A stretch of 64,000 nucleotides of DNA from Algoriphagus yeomjeoni (GCF_003259505.1 NZ_QLLK01000009.1:124001-188000), one strand, 5' to 3'. Shown: positions 45,344-55,159, counted from the first letter of the stretch. Numbers and translations: made by a program. Notes: generated from the letters alone by a model not told the origin.

Positions 45344-46630
45344 TTACTTCACTTCGAAACTAGCTCTTCTAGCCATTTGTCTTGCATCAGCAGATGACTT
45401 ATCTACGCTAGTATCTTCGCCATATCCTTTGTAAGATAATCTTGAAGCGTCAACTCCAGAAGCTACTAAGATGTCATAAACAGACTTAGCTCTTCTTTCA
45501 GAAAGTTTCATGTTGTAATCTTCAGGGCCTAATTCGTCGGCATAACCTTTGATTTCAACACTTACACCTGGATTCTTCTTCAAGAAGTTAGAAACATAAT
45601 TAGCTGCGCTAGTAGAGTATCCAAGTGGCTTATCGCTATCGAATGCATAGTAAACGTTTACATAACCATCGTTGATAGCTTTCTTGAAGAAATCGATTTG
45701 CTCTTGTACTTCTTCAACTGGGCATCCGTTAGTTGATGCTGGGCCAGGAAGGAATGGACACTTATCCATATGATCAGGAGTACCGTCACCGTCAGAATCT
45801 AAAGTCATTCCAGCAGAATTAACTCTTGCTCCAGCTGGAGTATTAGGCTCCTTATCCAAATAATCAGGAACGCCATCACCATCAGAATCCTTCAACATAT
45901 CTTTGATTCCGTTGATTTGAGTTGCAAGTTCTTCTTTTGTAGCATACTTATCAGCTGCGATGTACCAGTCAGCATGCTCTTCATTACCTCCGATATAGAA
46001 TTGAAGTCCAAGTGTACCAGTCCACAAAACACTATTAGCTCCGAAGAAACCATTATCAATAGCTGGACCAACAGGAGTAGATCCATCCCAAGTAACAGTT
46101 TGACGGCCATTCATGATTGCACTGATGTCACCATACAAAGCAACACCTTTACCTAATTTCAATTGAGGTGTAATACCTACCATTAAATTGTAAACATCAT
46201 CATCAAAACCAGCAAATTGATTTTCTTGAGGTTTCACATTACCGATACCACCACCAAAGTGGCCAAGTAAGCCTAGAGATCTGGTGAATGATTCGAAGTT
46301 CATGATTCTACCAAGGTTAGAAACCATTTGTAGGTCTAAACGGAAGTATTTGGTGTCAAAGGAACCCGTGATAGCGTCCTCGTTACCTGCTTCCTTTACG
46401 GATCCGAAACCGTAATCCAGTTTCAAACCAAATTTCTCATTGAACATGTACCTAGCACCGAAATCGATGTGACCTAGATTAAGAGTAGGGGACAGAAAAC
46501 CTCCTGCTAATGGTGCCATAGGTTTGTTAAAACCTCCGCCAACCTCGAGAGAGAATTTGTCGAATTCCTGTGCATTTGCTCCGAATGCGAGACCGCCTGC
46601 GATAATTGTTGATAGTATTAGTTTTTTCAT
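45344..46630 (-). CDS. OmpA family outer-membrane protein with thrombospondin type-3 repeats
   Basis: 428 residues. A signal peptide (KLILSTIIAGGLAFGANAQ) is followed by an N-terminal beta-barrel (about 25-225), two calcium-binding thrombospondin type-3 segments (DSDGDGVPDYLDKEPNTPAG and DSDGDGTPDHMDKCPFLPG) and a C-terminal OmpA domain (about 310-428) with VEIKGYADELGPEDYNMKLS and ERRAKSVYDILVASGVD, the peptidoglycan-binding motif. It tethers the outer membrane to the wall. It is a single-gene unit with a strong promoter at 46677-46706 and its own terminator, consistent with high expression. Confidence 0.94.
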   Translation of the reverse strand: MKKLILSTIIAGGLAFGANAQEFDKFSLEVGGGFNKPMAPLAGGFLSPTLNLGHIDFGARYMFNEKFGLKLDYGFGSVKEAGNEDAITGSFDTKYFRLDLQMVSNLGRIMNFESFTRSLGLLGHFGGGIGNVKPQENQFAGFDDDVYNLMVGITPQLKLGKGVALYGDISAIMNGRQTVTWDGSTPVGPAIDNGFFGANSVLWTGTLGLQFYIGGNEEHADWYIAADKYATKEELATQINGIKDMLKDSDGDGVPDYLDKEPNTPAGARVNSAGMTLDSDGDGTPDHMDKCPFLPGPASTNGCPVEEVQEQIDFFKKAINDGYVNVYYAFDSDKPLGYSTSAANYVSNFLKKNPGVSVEIKGYADELGPEDYNMKLSERRAKSVYDILVASGVDASRLSYKGYGEDTSVDKSSADARQMARRASFEVK

Positions 46631-46676
46631 AACAAAAAATTTTTGTTCAAATTTTAAGTGTTGATTGATGTGAATA

Positions 46677-46706
46677 CAAATTTATAAACTTTTAATTTAC
46701 TGCAAA
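46677..46706 (-). promoter_or_regulatory. Bacteroidota-type promoter of ompA
   Basis: On the minus strand, TTTG (46703-46706) is followed after an 18-base spacer by TAAATTTG (46677-46684). This closely matches the Bacteroidota consensus TTTG-N17-23-TAnnTTTG. The -7 box lies 47 bases before the ompA start codon, leaving an AT-rich leader. Confidence 0.75.
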
Positions 46707-46801
46707 TCTAGCTGAAATATTTAGAACCCACTGAGGATAAAAAATAAATTCCAGTCTTTTTTCAAATATAACGTCAAAATATTAACATAATTTATGCCAT
46801 A

Positions 46802-47710
46802 ATGAAATTTTTATTCGAAATCCTTAAACAAAATAGTGTTTCGGGAGATGAATCTCAAACGTCTGAATTCATATTAAAGCATATAGACCAACGGAAGAAA
46901 AGTTGGAAAGTTTTACCAGAGATCTATTCAGGTGAAGATTTTCATGATTGTATTTTGTTGAAATTCGGGGAACCTAGAACTGCTGTTTTTGCTCATATTG
47001 ATACTATTGGTTTTATGTCAAGGTATAATAATCAGTTGATTAGCATAGGTGGTCCTGAAATAATTGAAGGTGCTATTTTGGAGGGGAGAGACTCTTTGGG
47101 AGAAATATCGTGTAAAATATCTGGTGACGAAAATAATATTTCACATGATTTTCCAAGGGGAATTGAGCCAGGTACACGGCTATCTTTTGCTCAGAATATA
47201 AGAGTAGATGAAGAATTTATTCAAGCAGCATATCTGGATAATAGATTGGGAGTTTATGCTGCTTTAAAACTTTGCGAAAATATTTCCGATGGTTGGGTGG
47301 TATTTTCCACATATGAGGAACATGGTGGAGGGAGCATGCCTTTTTTACTCAAGTTTATTCAGGAAACTTTTCCCATCAAGCAGGCATTGATATCTGATAT
47401 TACTTGGATTACAGAGGGTGTACAATTTCACAATGGTGTAGTAATATCCATTCGCGATAAATTTATCCCGCGCAAAAAATTTATTGATAGAATTGTAAGC
47501 CTTGCTAAGGATAGTGGTATTCCTTTTCAGCTTGAAGTGGAGGAGTATGGCGGAAGTGATGGTAGGGAAGTGCAATTTTCACCGTATGCAATTGATTGGT
47601 GTTTTATTGGAGCAGCCGAAGAAAATGTACATTCTCCAAATGAGAAAGTCTCTTTGGTGGATTTTGAAGCAATGCTCGAAATTTATCCATACCTAATGGA
47701 AAGACTTTAA
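46802..47710 (+). CDS. M42-like co-catalytic metallopeptidase
   Basis: 302 residues resembling the M42/M20 clan: metal ligands H65 and D67 in FAHIDTIGFM, bridging D146 in YLDNRLGVYAA, E172-E173 in TYEEHGGGS, D199 in LISDITW and H277 in VHSPNEKVS. A small insertion domain lies near 75-140. Members are aminopeptidases. It is shorter than classical M42 enzymes (about 340-360), so the assignment is to the clan rather than to a subfamily. No signal peptide. hpt follows 10 bases after the stop. Confidence 0.78.
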   Translation: MKFLFEILKQNSVSGDESQTSEFILKHIDQRKKSWKVLPEIYSGEDFHDCILLKFGEPRTAVFAHIDTIGFMSRYNNQLISIGGPEIIEGAILEGRDSLGEISCKISGDENNISHDFPRGIEPGTRLSFAQNIRVDEEFIQAAYLDNRLGVYAALKLCENISDGWVVFSTYEEHGGGSMPFLLKFIQETFPIKQALISDITWITEGVQFHNGVVISIRDKFIPRKKFIDRIVSLAKDSGIPFQLEVEEYGGSDGREVQFSPYAIDWCFIGAAEENVHSPNEKVSLVDFEAMLEIYPYLMERL

Positions 47711-47720
47711 AAAGACTGAA

Positions 47721-48257
47721 ATGAGTATCGTTATAAAGGATAAGGAATTTGAAGTTTATTTGAGTGCTGATGAGATTAGCCAAAGAAATTCAGAACTCGG
47801 GCAAGCAATAAGCCGGGGTTTCGCAGGAGAAGAGCTGATAGTTGTCGGCATCTTAACTGGTGCTTTTGTATTTATGGCTGATTTATGCAGGCAAATTGAT
47901 TTGCCTATTTCTACCTCATTTATAAGAGTGAGTAGCTATGCAGGAACAGAATCAACAGGAAAAGTGCGCTCTGTGTTGGGTTTGGAAGAAAAGATTGAAG
48001 GCAAAAATGTCCTGATTGTAGAGGATATAGTAGACACAGGAATCAGCATGGATTATTTATTAAAGTCACTTTCTGACCTCAATCCAACCAAAATTTCCAT
48101 AGTTACGCTACTTCACAAACCGGAGGCTTTTCAGTTTAATTACGCCTTGGATTATGTGGGTTTTGAAATTCCCAATAAATTTGTGGTTGGTTACGGCCTT
48201 GATTACGATGGTTTGGGTAGGAATCTACCTGATATTTACCAACTCAGTACTCCTTAA
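47721..48257 (+). CDS. hpt: Hypoxanthine phosphoribosyltransferase
   Basis: Purine salvage enzyme of 178 residues that makes IMP or GMP from hypoxanthine or guanine and PRPP. The PRPP loop is VLIVEDIVDTGISM (97-110), with VVGILTGAFVFMADL before it and DYVGFEIPNKFVVGYGLDYD near the C-terminus, which binds the purine. It begins a dense rightward series with adk, obgE, grpE and dnaJ, and is 10 bases after the M42-like gene. Confidence 0.95.
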   Translation: MSIVIKDKEFEVYLSADEISQRNSELGQAISRGFAGEELIVVGILTGAFVFMADLCRQIDLPISTSFIRVSSYAGTESTGKVRSVLGLEEKIEGKNVLIVEDIVDTGISMDYLLKSLSDLNPTKISIVTLLHKPEAFQFNYALDYVGFEIPNKFVVGYGLDYDGLGRNLPDIYQLSTP

Positions 48258-48272
48258 ATAATAGACTTACTA

Positions 48273-48845
48273 ATGTATAACATTGTATTATTTGGTCCTC
48301 CGGGTGCAGGCAAAGGCACTCAAAGTGAAAAATTGATTCAGAGATATGGTCTCACTCATTTATCAACTGGAGATCTTTTCAGAAAGCATCTTGGAGAGGG
48401 TACAGAACTGGGCCAGCTCGCTAAAAAGTACATGAATGAAGGTAGATTGGTTCCTGATGAAGTGGTTATTGGAATGGTAGAGGATAAAATTAATGAGACC
48501 AAAGATGCTAAAGGGTTTATTTTTGACGGCTTCCCACGCACAACAGCGCAGGCAGAGGCACTAGATGAAATGCTGGCAAAACACGATCTTGCAATCAATG
48601 GCATGATTGCACTTGATGTGCCAGAAGAAGTGTTGAGGGTAAGAATAAAAGAGCGTGGTAAAACTTCAAACCGAGTAGATGATCAAGATGATGAGAAAAT
48701 CAATACACGTATTAAAGTGTACTTAGATGAGACTCTTCCAGTAGCGGATTATTATGCTTCACAAGGGAAACTTCAGAAAATCAATGGCGTAGGAGAGATC
48801 GATCAGATCTTCTCAGACATCACTTCAGTGATTGATAGCTACTGA
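48273..48845 (+). CDS. adk: Adenylate kinase
   Basis: Interconverts AMP, ADP and ATP. The 190-residue protein has the P-loop GPPGAGKGTQS at residues 7-17, the AMP-binding HLSTGDLFR and GFIFDGFPRTTAQAEAL, and the LID/arginine region ERGKTSNRVDDQDDEKINTR. The LID is short, without the cysteine zinc motif, as in short bacterial adenylate kinases. It follows hpt by 15 bases. Confidence 0.96.
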   Translation: MYNIVLFGPPGAGKGTQSEKLIQRYGLTHLSTGDLFRKHLGEGTELGQLAKKYMNEGRLVPDEVVIGMVEDKINETKDAKGFIFDGFPRTTAQAEALDEMLAKHDLAINGMIALDVPEEVLRVRIKERGKTSNRVDDQDDEKINTRIKVYLDETLPVADYYASQGKLQKINGVGEIDQIFSDITSVIDSY

Positions 48846-48860
48846 TTGCCTTAAATTCCC

Positions 48861-48868
48861 TAATTTTG
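48861..48868 (+). promoter_or_regulatory. Candidate -7 box upstream of obgE
   Basis: TAATTTTG matches TAnnTTTG and lies 49 bases before the obgE start. No good TTG box at the standard distance is visible, so this is a single-box match. Confidence 0.35.
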
Positions 48869-48917
48869 CAAATCATATTTGGCTAGGCTAGTAAGCTTAG
48901 CCTTTTTCTTTATAAAA

Positions 48918-49913
48918 ATGGCTGATTCAAATTTCATAGATTACGTAAAGTTCTGTTCCAGATCAGGCGCAGGCGGACCAGGATCGACACATTTTCGAAG
49001 AGAAAAACATGTGCCTAAAGGAGGTCCAGATGGTGGTGACGGTGGTAGAGGTGGGCACATTATCGTAAGAGGTACTACCCAAGTATGGACTTTACTCCAT
49101 TTAAAATACAAAAAGCATGTAATCGCTGAGGCTGGAAAAAGTGGTGAGGGAGGAAGGAGAACTGGTGCTGACGGCAAGGATATGATCCTGGAAGTGCCAC
49201 TTGGCACCATTGCCAAAGATGCTGAAACTGGAGAAAAGCGATTTGAAATCACTGAAGATGGTCAAGAGGTAGTGCTTACTAAAGGTGGTAGAGGAGGATT
49301 GGGCAATGATCATTTTAAAACTTCAACCAATCAAGCACCTCATTATTCACAGCCTGGCGAAGAAGGAATAGAAGAATGGATTATTCTCGAGCTAAAGCTA
49401 TTAGCAGATGTTGGCTTGGTCGGATTCCCAAATGCTGGTAAATCCACGCTACTTTCTTCTATCTCTGCAGCGAGGCCAGAGATTGGCGATTATCCATTTA
49501 CTACCCTCGTTCCAAATTTGGGTGTGGTAGGCTACAGAGGAGATCAGTCTTTTGTGATGGCTGATATTCCGGGTATTATTGAAGGAGCCGCTGAAGGTAA
49601 AGGTTTAGGTATACGTTTCCTTCGCCATATCGAGCGTAACTCTATTTTATTATTCATGGTGCCTGCGGATGCTGCTAATATTGGTGATCAATACAGGATT
49701 TTACTAGGGGAACTAGAAAAGTACAACCCAGAACTACTCGATAAGCGAAGACTCCTTGCAATATCTAAAGCAGACATGTTGGATGAAGAGCTGGTAAAAG
49801 AAATGGAAAAGGAAGTGCCAGAAGGCATTCCCCACGTGTTCATCTCATCTGTCTCCCAATACAATCTTGACAGGCTCAAAGATCTAATCTGGCAGGCTAT
49901 ACACGAGGGGTAA
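48918..49913 (+). CDS. obgE: GTPase ObgE
   Basis: Essential GTPase in ribosome assembly and stress control. From ATG 48918 the protein has 331 residues: a glycine-rich Obg domain (1-155) and a G domain with G1 GFPNAGKST (169-177), G3 DIPGI and G4 SKAD. The C-terminal OCT domain seen in many Obg proteins appears absent, as in other short forms. The upstream in-frame codon at 48879 would add a non-family leader, so I chose 48918. Confidence 0.93.
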   Translation: MADSNFIDYVKFCSRSGAGGPGSTHFRREKHVPKGGPDGGDGGRGGHIIVRGTTQVWTLLHLKYKKHVIAEAGKSGEGGRRTGADGKDMILEVPLGTIAKDAETGEKRFEITEDGQEVVLTKGGRGGLGNDHFKTSTNQAPHYSQPGEEGIEEWIILELKLLADVGLVGFPNAGKSTLLSSISAARPEIGDYPFTTLVPNLGVVGYRGDQSFVMADIPGIIEGAAEGKGLGIRFLRHIERNSILLFMVPADAANIGDQYRILLGELEKYNPELLDKRRLLAISKADMLDEELVKEMEKEVPEGIPHVFISSVSQYNLDRLKDLIWQAIHEG

Positions 49914-49990
49914 GGTGTCAGTTTGTCAGAGAAAGTGCTGTGGCAACAATATTGTTGCAGGGTCAACGCCAACTATTGTCTATTTCAATT

Positions 49991-50563
49991 ATGACTAATA
50001 AAGAACAAGTGGATCAAGAAATGAATCTTAAGGACGAGAATGTCAATGAAGAAACGGTAGAAAATACTTCTCCTGAGGTGGAAATTGAAGAGGAAGTATC
50101 TCAAACTGAATCAGAAGAGAATAAATTGGAGTATGAAGTAGCCGATCTAAAAGATAAATACCTTCGTCTCTATTCAGATTTTGAGAATTATAGAAAAAGA
50201 ACCGCTAAGGAGCGATTGGATTTGATTTCCACAGCTTCTGAGGATGTTATTAGGGATCTTATCCCTATTGTAGATGATTTTGAGCGGGGTTTAAAAGCTA
50301 GTGAAAATGAGGCTGAAGGTGCTAAGGTAAGAGAAGGGAATCTCCTAATTTTTCAGAAATTAGGTAAAATACTTGGTTCAAAAGGCTTAAAGCCAATGGA
50401 TGACTTAGTAGGAAAGCCCTTCGATCCCGAGACTCAGGAAGCAATCACTCAAATTCCTGCACCTAGCGAAGAATTGAAAGGTAAAGTAGTTGATGTAATC
50501 GAGAAAGGTTACCTATTAGGAGATAAAGTAGTGCGCTACGCTAAAGTGGTGACAGGAGCATAA
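49991..50563 (+). CDS. grpE: Nucleotide exchange factor GrpE
   Basis: Cochaperone that releases ADP from DnaK. From ATG 49991 the protein has 190 residues: an acidic, disordered N-terminus (1-45), a long coiled helix ([20 protein letters not shown]), and a beta-domain with the conserved [23 protein letters not shown]. An in-frame GTG at 49940 would add a non-homologous leader. The stop is followed 4 bases later by dnaJ, so the pair is one operon. Confidence 0.94.
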   Translation: MTNKEQVDQEMNLKDENVNEETVENTSPEVEIEEEVSQTESEENKLEYEVADLKDKYLRLYSDFENYRKRTAKERLDLISTASEDVIRDLIPIVDDFERGLKASENEAEGAKVREGNLLIFQKLGKILGSKGLKPMDDLVGKPFDPETQEAITQIPAPSEELKGKVVDVIEKGYLLGDKVVRYAKVVTGA

Positions 50564-50567
50564 TATT

Positions 50568-51683
50568 ATGGCGAAAAGAGATTATTACGAAGTACTTGGA
50601 GTAACAAAGTCCGCATCTGCCGATGAAATAAAAAAGGCGTATCGGAAACTAGCGATTCAATATCATCCGGATAAAAACCCTGACAATCCAGAAGCTGAAG
50701 ACAAGTTCAAAGAAGCAGCTGAGGCTTATGAAGTGTTAAGTAACCCGGAGAAAAAGCAACGTTATGATCAATTTGGTCATCAAGGAGTAGGTGGTGCCGG
50801 AGGATTTGGCGGAGGCGGAATGAATATGGATGACATCTTTTCACAGTTCGGCGATATTTTCGGCGGCGGTGGCGGTGGAGGCTTCGGTTCATTTTTCGGC
50901 GGCGGCGGCGGTGGTCGACGAACAAAGAAAGGAACCAATCTCCGTGTGAAGATGAAACTAACACTTGCTGAAATTGCTAATGGTGTCGAGAAGAAGATTA
51001 AAGTGAAGCGCCATCTGATTGCTGATGGTGTGACTTTTAAATCTTGTTCTGCCTGCCAAGGCTCTGGACAAGTGAAGAAAGTAGTCAATACCATGCTGGG
51101 ACAGATGGTTTCGGCAAGCACCTGTGGTGTTTGTGGAGGAAGTGGTCAGATAGTCGATAAAAAACCTGCGGATGCTGATGCAAGAGGTCTCATTGTAAAA
51201 GAAGAAGTTATTTCTATCAATATTCCAGGAGGTGTGGCTGAAGGAATGCAGCTTAGCATGTCTGGAAAAGGTAATGAAATTCCAGGTGGAATTGCTGGTG
51301 ATCTTCTTATTGTGATTGAGGAGATTGAAGATAAGGTTCTTCAGCGTGATGGAAACAATGTGATTTTTGATCTATATGTTTCATTTGTGGACGCAGCTTT
51401 AGGAGCTTCGATCGAAGTACCAACAATAGAAGGAAAAGTTAAAATCAAAATAGAGCAAGGAACCCAAAGTGGTAAAATGCTTCGATTAAAAGGTAAAGGC
51501 ATTAAGGATATCAATGGGTATTCCAAAGGTGATCAGCTGATCATGGTAAATGTGTGGACTCCTACGCATTTATCTAAAGAGGAAAAGGAAGCGCTGGAAG
51601 GGCTTAGGGATTCAGATAATTTCAAACCGGACCCAGGGAACAGCGAAAAATCCTTTTTTGATAAAATGAAAGAGTTCTTTTAA
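50568..51683 (+). CDS. dnaJ: Chaperone DnaJ with a reduced zinc finger
   Basis: J-domain cochaperone of DnaK, 371 residues. The J-domain (1-70) has HPD at residues 33-35. A G/F-rich linker follows (72-117, with [18 protein letters not shown]). The central region has only two CxxCxGxG motifs, CSACQGSG (160-167) and CGVCGGSG (186-193), where classical DnaJ has four; this leaves four cysteines. The C-terminal substrate domains (about 210-355) contain [21 protein letters not shown] strong terminator follows at 51686-51724. Confidence 0.93.
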   Translation: MAKRDYYEVLGVTKSASADEIKKAYRKLAIQYHPDKNPDNPEAEDKFKEAAEAYEVLSNPEKKQRYDQFGHQGVGGAGGFGGGGMNMDDIFSQFGDIFGGGGGGGFGSFFGGGGGGRRTKKGTNLRVKMKLTLAEIANGVEKKIKVKRHLIADGVTFKSCSACQGSGQVKKVVNTMLGQMVSASTCGVCGGSGQIVDKKPADADARGLIVKEEVISINIPGGVAEGMQLSMSGKGNEIPGGIAGDLLIVIEEIEDKVLQRDGNNVIFDLYVSFVDAALGASIEVPTIEGKVKIKIEQGTQSGKMLRLKGKGIKDINGYSKGDQLIMVNVWTPTHLSKEEKEALEGLRDSDNFKPDPGNSEKSFFDKMKEFF

Positions 51684-51685
51684 TA

Positions 51686-51724
51686 CAAAAAAAGCCGGAA
51701 GCAATTCTGGCTTTTTTTATATTT
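51686..51724 (+). terminator. Intrinsic terminator after dnaJ
   Basis: A-rich arm ending AAAAAAAGCCGGAA pairs with TTCTGGCTTTTTTT around the loop gcaa with one G-U pair. It lies about ten bases after the dnaJ stop and closes the adk-obgE-grpE-dnaJ series. Confidence 0.9.
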
Positions 51725-51763
51725 TTAAAAAACCTTTTCAAAGTCGCCTCGTAACCTAACCGT

Positions 51764-52651
51764 ATGCTTAGAAAATTGTGTCTGCTTTTCCTGATGATGA
51801 TTGGATGGGTAGCTGTGGGTAAGGCGCAACTCGTCAAAGAGTTCAAGGCGACAGAAAGAAACGGTTTTGATATGGTTGCTCTAGAGTTTACTTCTTATAA
51901 AAGTACAACTCAACTTAAAAGAACTAAATCTTCCGATCCTGTCTATATTCATGGACATCTTAATCAAACGAATATCCTTCCTGTATTTTCTCAGAAGGTA
52001 TCAAATAATGTCCTTCAGACATCCTTGATTCACAAGAATGTGGAGTCTGAAAACTTAGGGAAAAGCATTACCTCGAAACTTTTTTCGGGTTCCTCTGATT
52101 ATTTTGATCATAGCTGGAATGTAGCCCTAAGCACCAATTTCCTGTATCATCTGGATTTCAATTTGGGTATGGGCAAGTCAGACTTAGATTTAGCGAATCT
52201 CACCATTAGCCAGTTGAAAGTGAAAAGTGCTAGTGCAGATGTGCTGATACATTATGGTAGCGAGTCACCTAATCAGGTTCAAATGGATACACTGTTGGTG
52301 ACCCTCAACATGGGATCTGTAGTCGTTTCCAATGCCAACTTCACGAATGCCAAACGAATGATATTCGAAGTGAATTATGGTAAAATTGATTTGAATTTTT
52401 CAGATGGGATGCATAATGCTAGCCATGTAATCGCGGCAGTAGGTGCAGGTACGCTTCATTTGCGTTTGCCTTCAGACTCTTTTCCAATCAAAATAAAAAT
52501 GCGAACAACGGCGATGTGTAAAACTACCTTACCGAAATATCTAAAAACCTTAGAAAAAGGAACTTACATCACGAAAGGATACAAAGCGGATGACCCAAGA
52601 TTAATGGAATTGATCATTGATGTAGGAGTGGGTTCATTAACTGTAGAATAA
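51764..52651 (+). CDS. Secreted protein of unknown function upstream of an ABC exporter
   Basis: 295 residues with a signal peptide (KLCLLFLMMIGWVAVGKAQ). The mature part is beta-rich, with repeated strand-like stretches such as NVALSTNFLYHLDFNLGMGK, LTISQLKVKSASADVLIHYG and GVGSLTVE, reminiscent of LiaF-type or toast-rack auto-adhesin domains, but I cannot assign a family securely. No catalytic motif is seen. The gene is followed after 17 bases by the ABC transporter ATPase and permease on the same strand, so a role linked to the exporter or to envelope stress is possible. Confidence 0.65.
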   Translation: MLRKLCLLFLMMIGWVAVGKAQLVKEFKATERNGFDMVALEFTSYKSTTQLKRTKSSDPVYIHGHLNQTNILPVFSQKVSNNVLQTSLIHKNVESENLGKSITSKLFSGSSDYFDHSWNVALSTNFLYHLDFNLGMGKSDLDLANLTISQLKVKSASADVLIHYGSESPNQVQMDTLLVTLNMGSVVVSNANFTNAKRMIFEVNYGKIDLNFSDGMHNASHVIAAVGAGTLHLRLPSDSFPIKIKMRTTAMCKTTLPKYLKTLEKGTYITKGYKADDPRLMELIIDVGVGSLTVE

Positions 52652-52668
52652 TCCCTATTTTTTGGAAT

Positions 52669-53562
52669 ATGCTGAAAATTAAAAAGCTTAATAAATCCTA
52701 CGGAGCCAATAAGGCATTGACAGATGTGGATTTGAATGTGTCCGAAGGGGTAGTTTTTGGTCTCCTTGGTCCAAATGGAGCTGGGAAAACCACCCTAATC
52801 CGAATAATAAATCAGATTATAGACAGCGATAGCGGGGAAGTCTACATTGGGGGTGAGCTTTTGGCACCTAAGCATATTGGATTGATCGGGTATTTGCCTG
52901 AAGAGCGTGGGCTTTATAAGAAAATGAAAGTCTGGGATCAGATGCTTTATTTCGCCAGACTTAAAGGGCTGAGTCCTCAGGAAGCCAAGATTAAAATCAA
53001 AAACTGGCTTGAAAAGCTAGAAATGGAAACTTGGAAGGATAAGAAGATTGAAGATCTCTCTAAAGGCATGGCTCAGAAAGTCCAGTTTATTTCTACCATA
53101 ATTCATAACCCACCACTTTTGATTCTTGACGAACCATTTTCCGGTTTTGATCCAGTGAATGCTGAGATCATCAAAAATGAGATTTTGGAGCTAAAAGCAA
53201 AGGGAACTACCGTGATCCTGAGTACGCATAGAATGGAATCTGTGGAGTTACTTTGTGATCAAGTAGCAATGATCAATCGCTCCAAAAAGATTATTGATGG
53301 CACCATTAAACAGGTGAAATCAATTTATAGACCTGAAGTTTATTCGATTACATTAGACCAAATCAAAAGGGATTTACCTACCGAATGGATATCCAAAGAA
53401 GATGAGGGAAGCTACAGTTTTACGCTCCCACTGAGCGGTAAAACTCCTAATGAACTTCTAAATGAATTGATGCAGTACGGGGAAGTGAATCGATTTCAGG
53501 AGCTCATCCCTAGCATGGAAGAAATTTTTATTCACCAGGTAAAGTCAACAGAGAATGGATAA
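52669..53562 (+). CDS. ABC transporter ATP-binding protein, ABC-2 type
   Basis: 297 residues. Walker A is LGPNGAGKTTLIRI, the signature is DLSKGMAQKVQ, Walker B is LLILDEPFSGFDP and the H-loop is STHRMES. A C-terminal extension of about 80 residues follows the nucleotide-binding domain, as in NatA-like ATPases. It overlaps the permease start by 8 bases, so the two are coupled. Confidence 0.92.
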   Translation: MLKIKKLNKSYGANKALTDVDLNVSEGVVFGLLGPNGAGKTTLIRIINQIIDSDSGEVYIGGELLAPKHIGLIGYLPEERGLYKKMKVWDQMLYFARLKGLSPQEAKIKIKNWLEKLEMETWKDKKIEDLSKGMAQKVQFISTIIHNPPLLILDEPFSGFDPVNAEIIKNEILELKAKGTTVILSTHRMESVELLCDQVAMINRSKKIIDGTIKQVKSIYRPEVYSITLDQIKRDLPTEWISKEDEGSYSFTLPLSGKTPNELLNELMQYGEVNRFQELIPSMEEIFIHQVKSTENG

Positions 53563-54865
53563 GATCTGGTTAGTCATACAGCGGGAGTATGTCGCTCGTG
53601 TTAAAAAGAAATCATTTTTACTTGTCACCTTATTAACACCTTTGATATTCCCTGCGATCATGGGGATTTTCGTTTGGATTGCTTTGGAAGAAGACGACAA
53701 CCAAGCGCTAAGGATTATAGAAGTGGTAGATGATAATAAGCTATTCTTTCTTGAGAGTTCGGAGCAATATGCTTTTTCATTTTCGGATATAAATTCCGAT
53801 GAAGCCAAGAAATTAGTACAGGATGGAGATCGTTACGGTTTTCTTCATATCCCTAAGTTTGATATAAAGGATCCCCAAGGGATTTCATTTTATGGGGAAG
53901 AAAATCCAAGCATGAGTTTGGTTAGCTACTTGGAGAATAATCTGCGAAAAAAAATCGAAGAACAACGTCTTTTTGAAAGCGGAATTGATCCGAAAATCAT
54001 CAATGAAGTTCGGACAAAAGTAGCGATCAAATCTATAACCCTAGATGAAGAAGGAACAGAAACTGTTAGCAACGCGACAGTGAATTATGCGATTGGCTTT
54101 GTAGCTGGGATATTGATTTACATGTTCATTTTCATCTATGGCAATCAGATCATGCAGGGCGTGATTGAGGAAAAATCCAGCCGAATCGTAGAGATATTGG
54201 TTTCTTCACTCAAACCATTTCAGCTGATGCTGGGTAAAATAATTGGTATTGCTGGAGTCGGACTTACTCAACTTTTGATTTGGATAGTGCTAGTCGGAAC
54301 CTTGACTACACTAGTGACAGGTTTTCTGGGAATGCAAATGCCGCAGCAGCAAGCCATGGAAATGGCTAATCCAGAATTGGCCCAGAGTATGGCGCAGAAT
54401 TCTGAAATGGGAGATATACTTCTTGTTCTTGCAGGTATCAATTACGTGCAAATAACTTTAAGTTTTGTGTTTTATTTCTTGGGAGGATATCTGCTGTATG
54501 GAGCTTTGTTTGCCGCAATTGGATCGGCAGTAGATGCGCCTTCAGATGCCCAGCAATTTATGTTACCTGTGACTATTCCATTGATTGTTGCATACATGGG
54601 CTTATTTGTGTTTGTCCTGAACGACCCAACTAGTACGACTTCATTTTGGCTCTCAGTCGTTCCGCTCACGTCTCCGATCGCGATGATGGGTCGAGTGAGT
54701 TATGGTGTTCCTTTCTGGGAGCTAGCTTTATCAATGGGATTACTGATTGTTGGTTTTCTGTTCACTACTTGGGTAGCTGGCAAAATCTATAGAATCGGAA
54801 TCCTCATGCATGGAACAAAGCCAAGCTATAAGACACTTTGGAAGTGGATTAAGACAAATAATTGA
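53555..54865 (+). CDS. ABC-2 type exporter permease, NatB-like
   Basis: 436 residues: one N-terminal helix (about 25-45), a periplasmic domain (about 50-170), then five or six membrane spans (about 180-425). It shows the ABC2_membrane_3 (NatB/DrrB-like) layout with the motif GVIEEKSSRIVEILVSS ahead of the second helix. Export of sodium, a lipid or a drug is possible; the substrate is unknown. The start overlaps the ATPase stop, and the 5' neighbour is a secreted protein gene. Confidence 0.88.
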   Translation: MDKIWLVIQREYVARVKKKSFLLVTLLTPLIFPAIMGIFVWIALEEDDNQALRIIEVVDDNKLFFLESSEQYAFSFSDINSDEAKKLVQDGDRYGFLHIPKFDIKDPQGISFYGEENPSMSLVSYLENNLRKKIEEQRLFESGIDPKIINEVRTKVAIKSITLDEEGTETVSNATVNYAIGFVAGILIYMFIFIYGNQIMQGVIEEKSSRIVEILVSSLKPFQLMLGKIIGIAGVGLTQLLIWIVLVGTLTTLVTGFLGMQMPQQQAMEMANPELAQSMAQNSEMGDILLVLAGINYVQITLSFVFYFLGGYLLYGALFAAIGSAVDAPSDAQQFMLPVTIPLIVAYMGLFVFVLNDPTSTTSFWLSVVPLTSPIAMMGRVSYGVPFWELALSMGLLIVGFLFTTWVAGKIYRIGILMHGTKPSYKTLWKWIKTNN

Positions 54866-54900
54866 TATTTACTGCACTACGGTTGAGTACCATGATTAGA

Positions 54901-54946
54901 TTCCAACAGAAAATCCAGACATAACCGTCTGGATTTTCTGTTGGAA
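54901..54946. repeat. 20-bp perfect hairpin between the permease and sensor kinase genes
   Basis: Arms at 54901-54920 and 54927-54946 are perfect complements around the loop ataacc. It is 35 bases after the permease stop and lacks a T-tract, so it is not a textbook terminator, though it may still stop or shield transcripts. The rest of the 294-base gap (54866-55159) is AT-rich with no gene seen. Confidence 0.8.
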
Positions 54947-55159
54947 ATCAATGAAAGTATTTCTCTCAAATATTTTCTTTATTTGACTGCTGATCTTCAA
55001 ATTTCCTATCTTTTGATTGAGTTGAAGAGTATTACCTACTTAAGAAATATCACAATCCTACTCCAGAAGCAGTGCCTTTCCGTCTAATAAATTCTGTATC
55101 CCGATGATACTATCTTTTTGAATAGGTAGTTAGTAACGATAGTAATTCAAGTTTGATTA

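Noticed and set aside
40264-46630. Polysaccharide utilisation locus (SusC/SusD pair)
   Set aside because: The TonB-type receptor at 37.7-40.1 kb lacks a SusD-like partner and nearby glycoside hydrolases.
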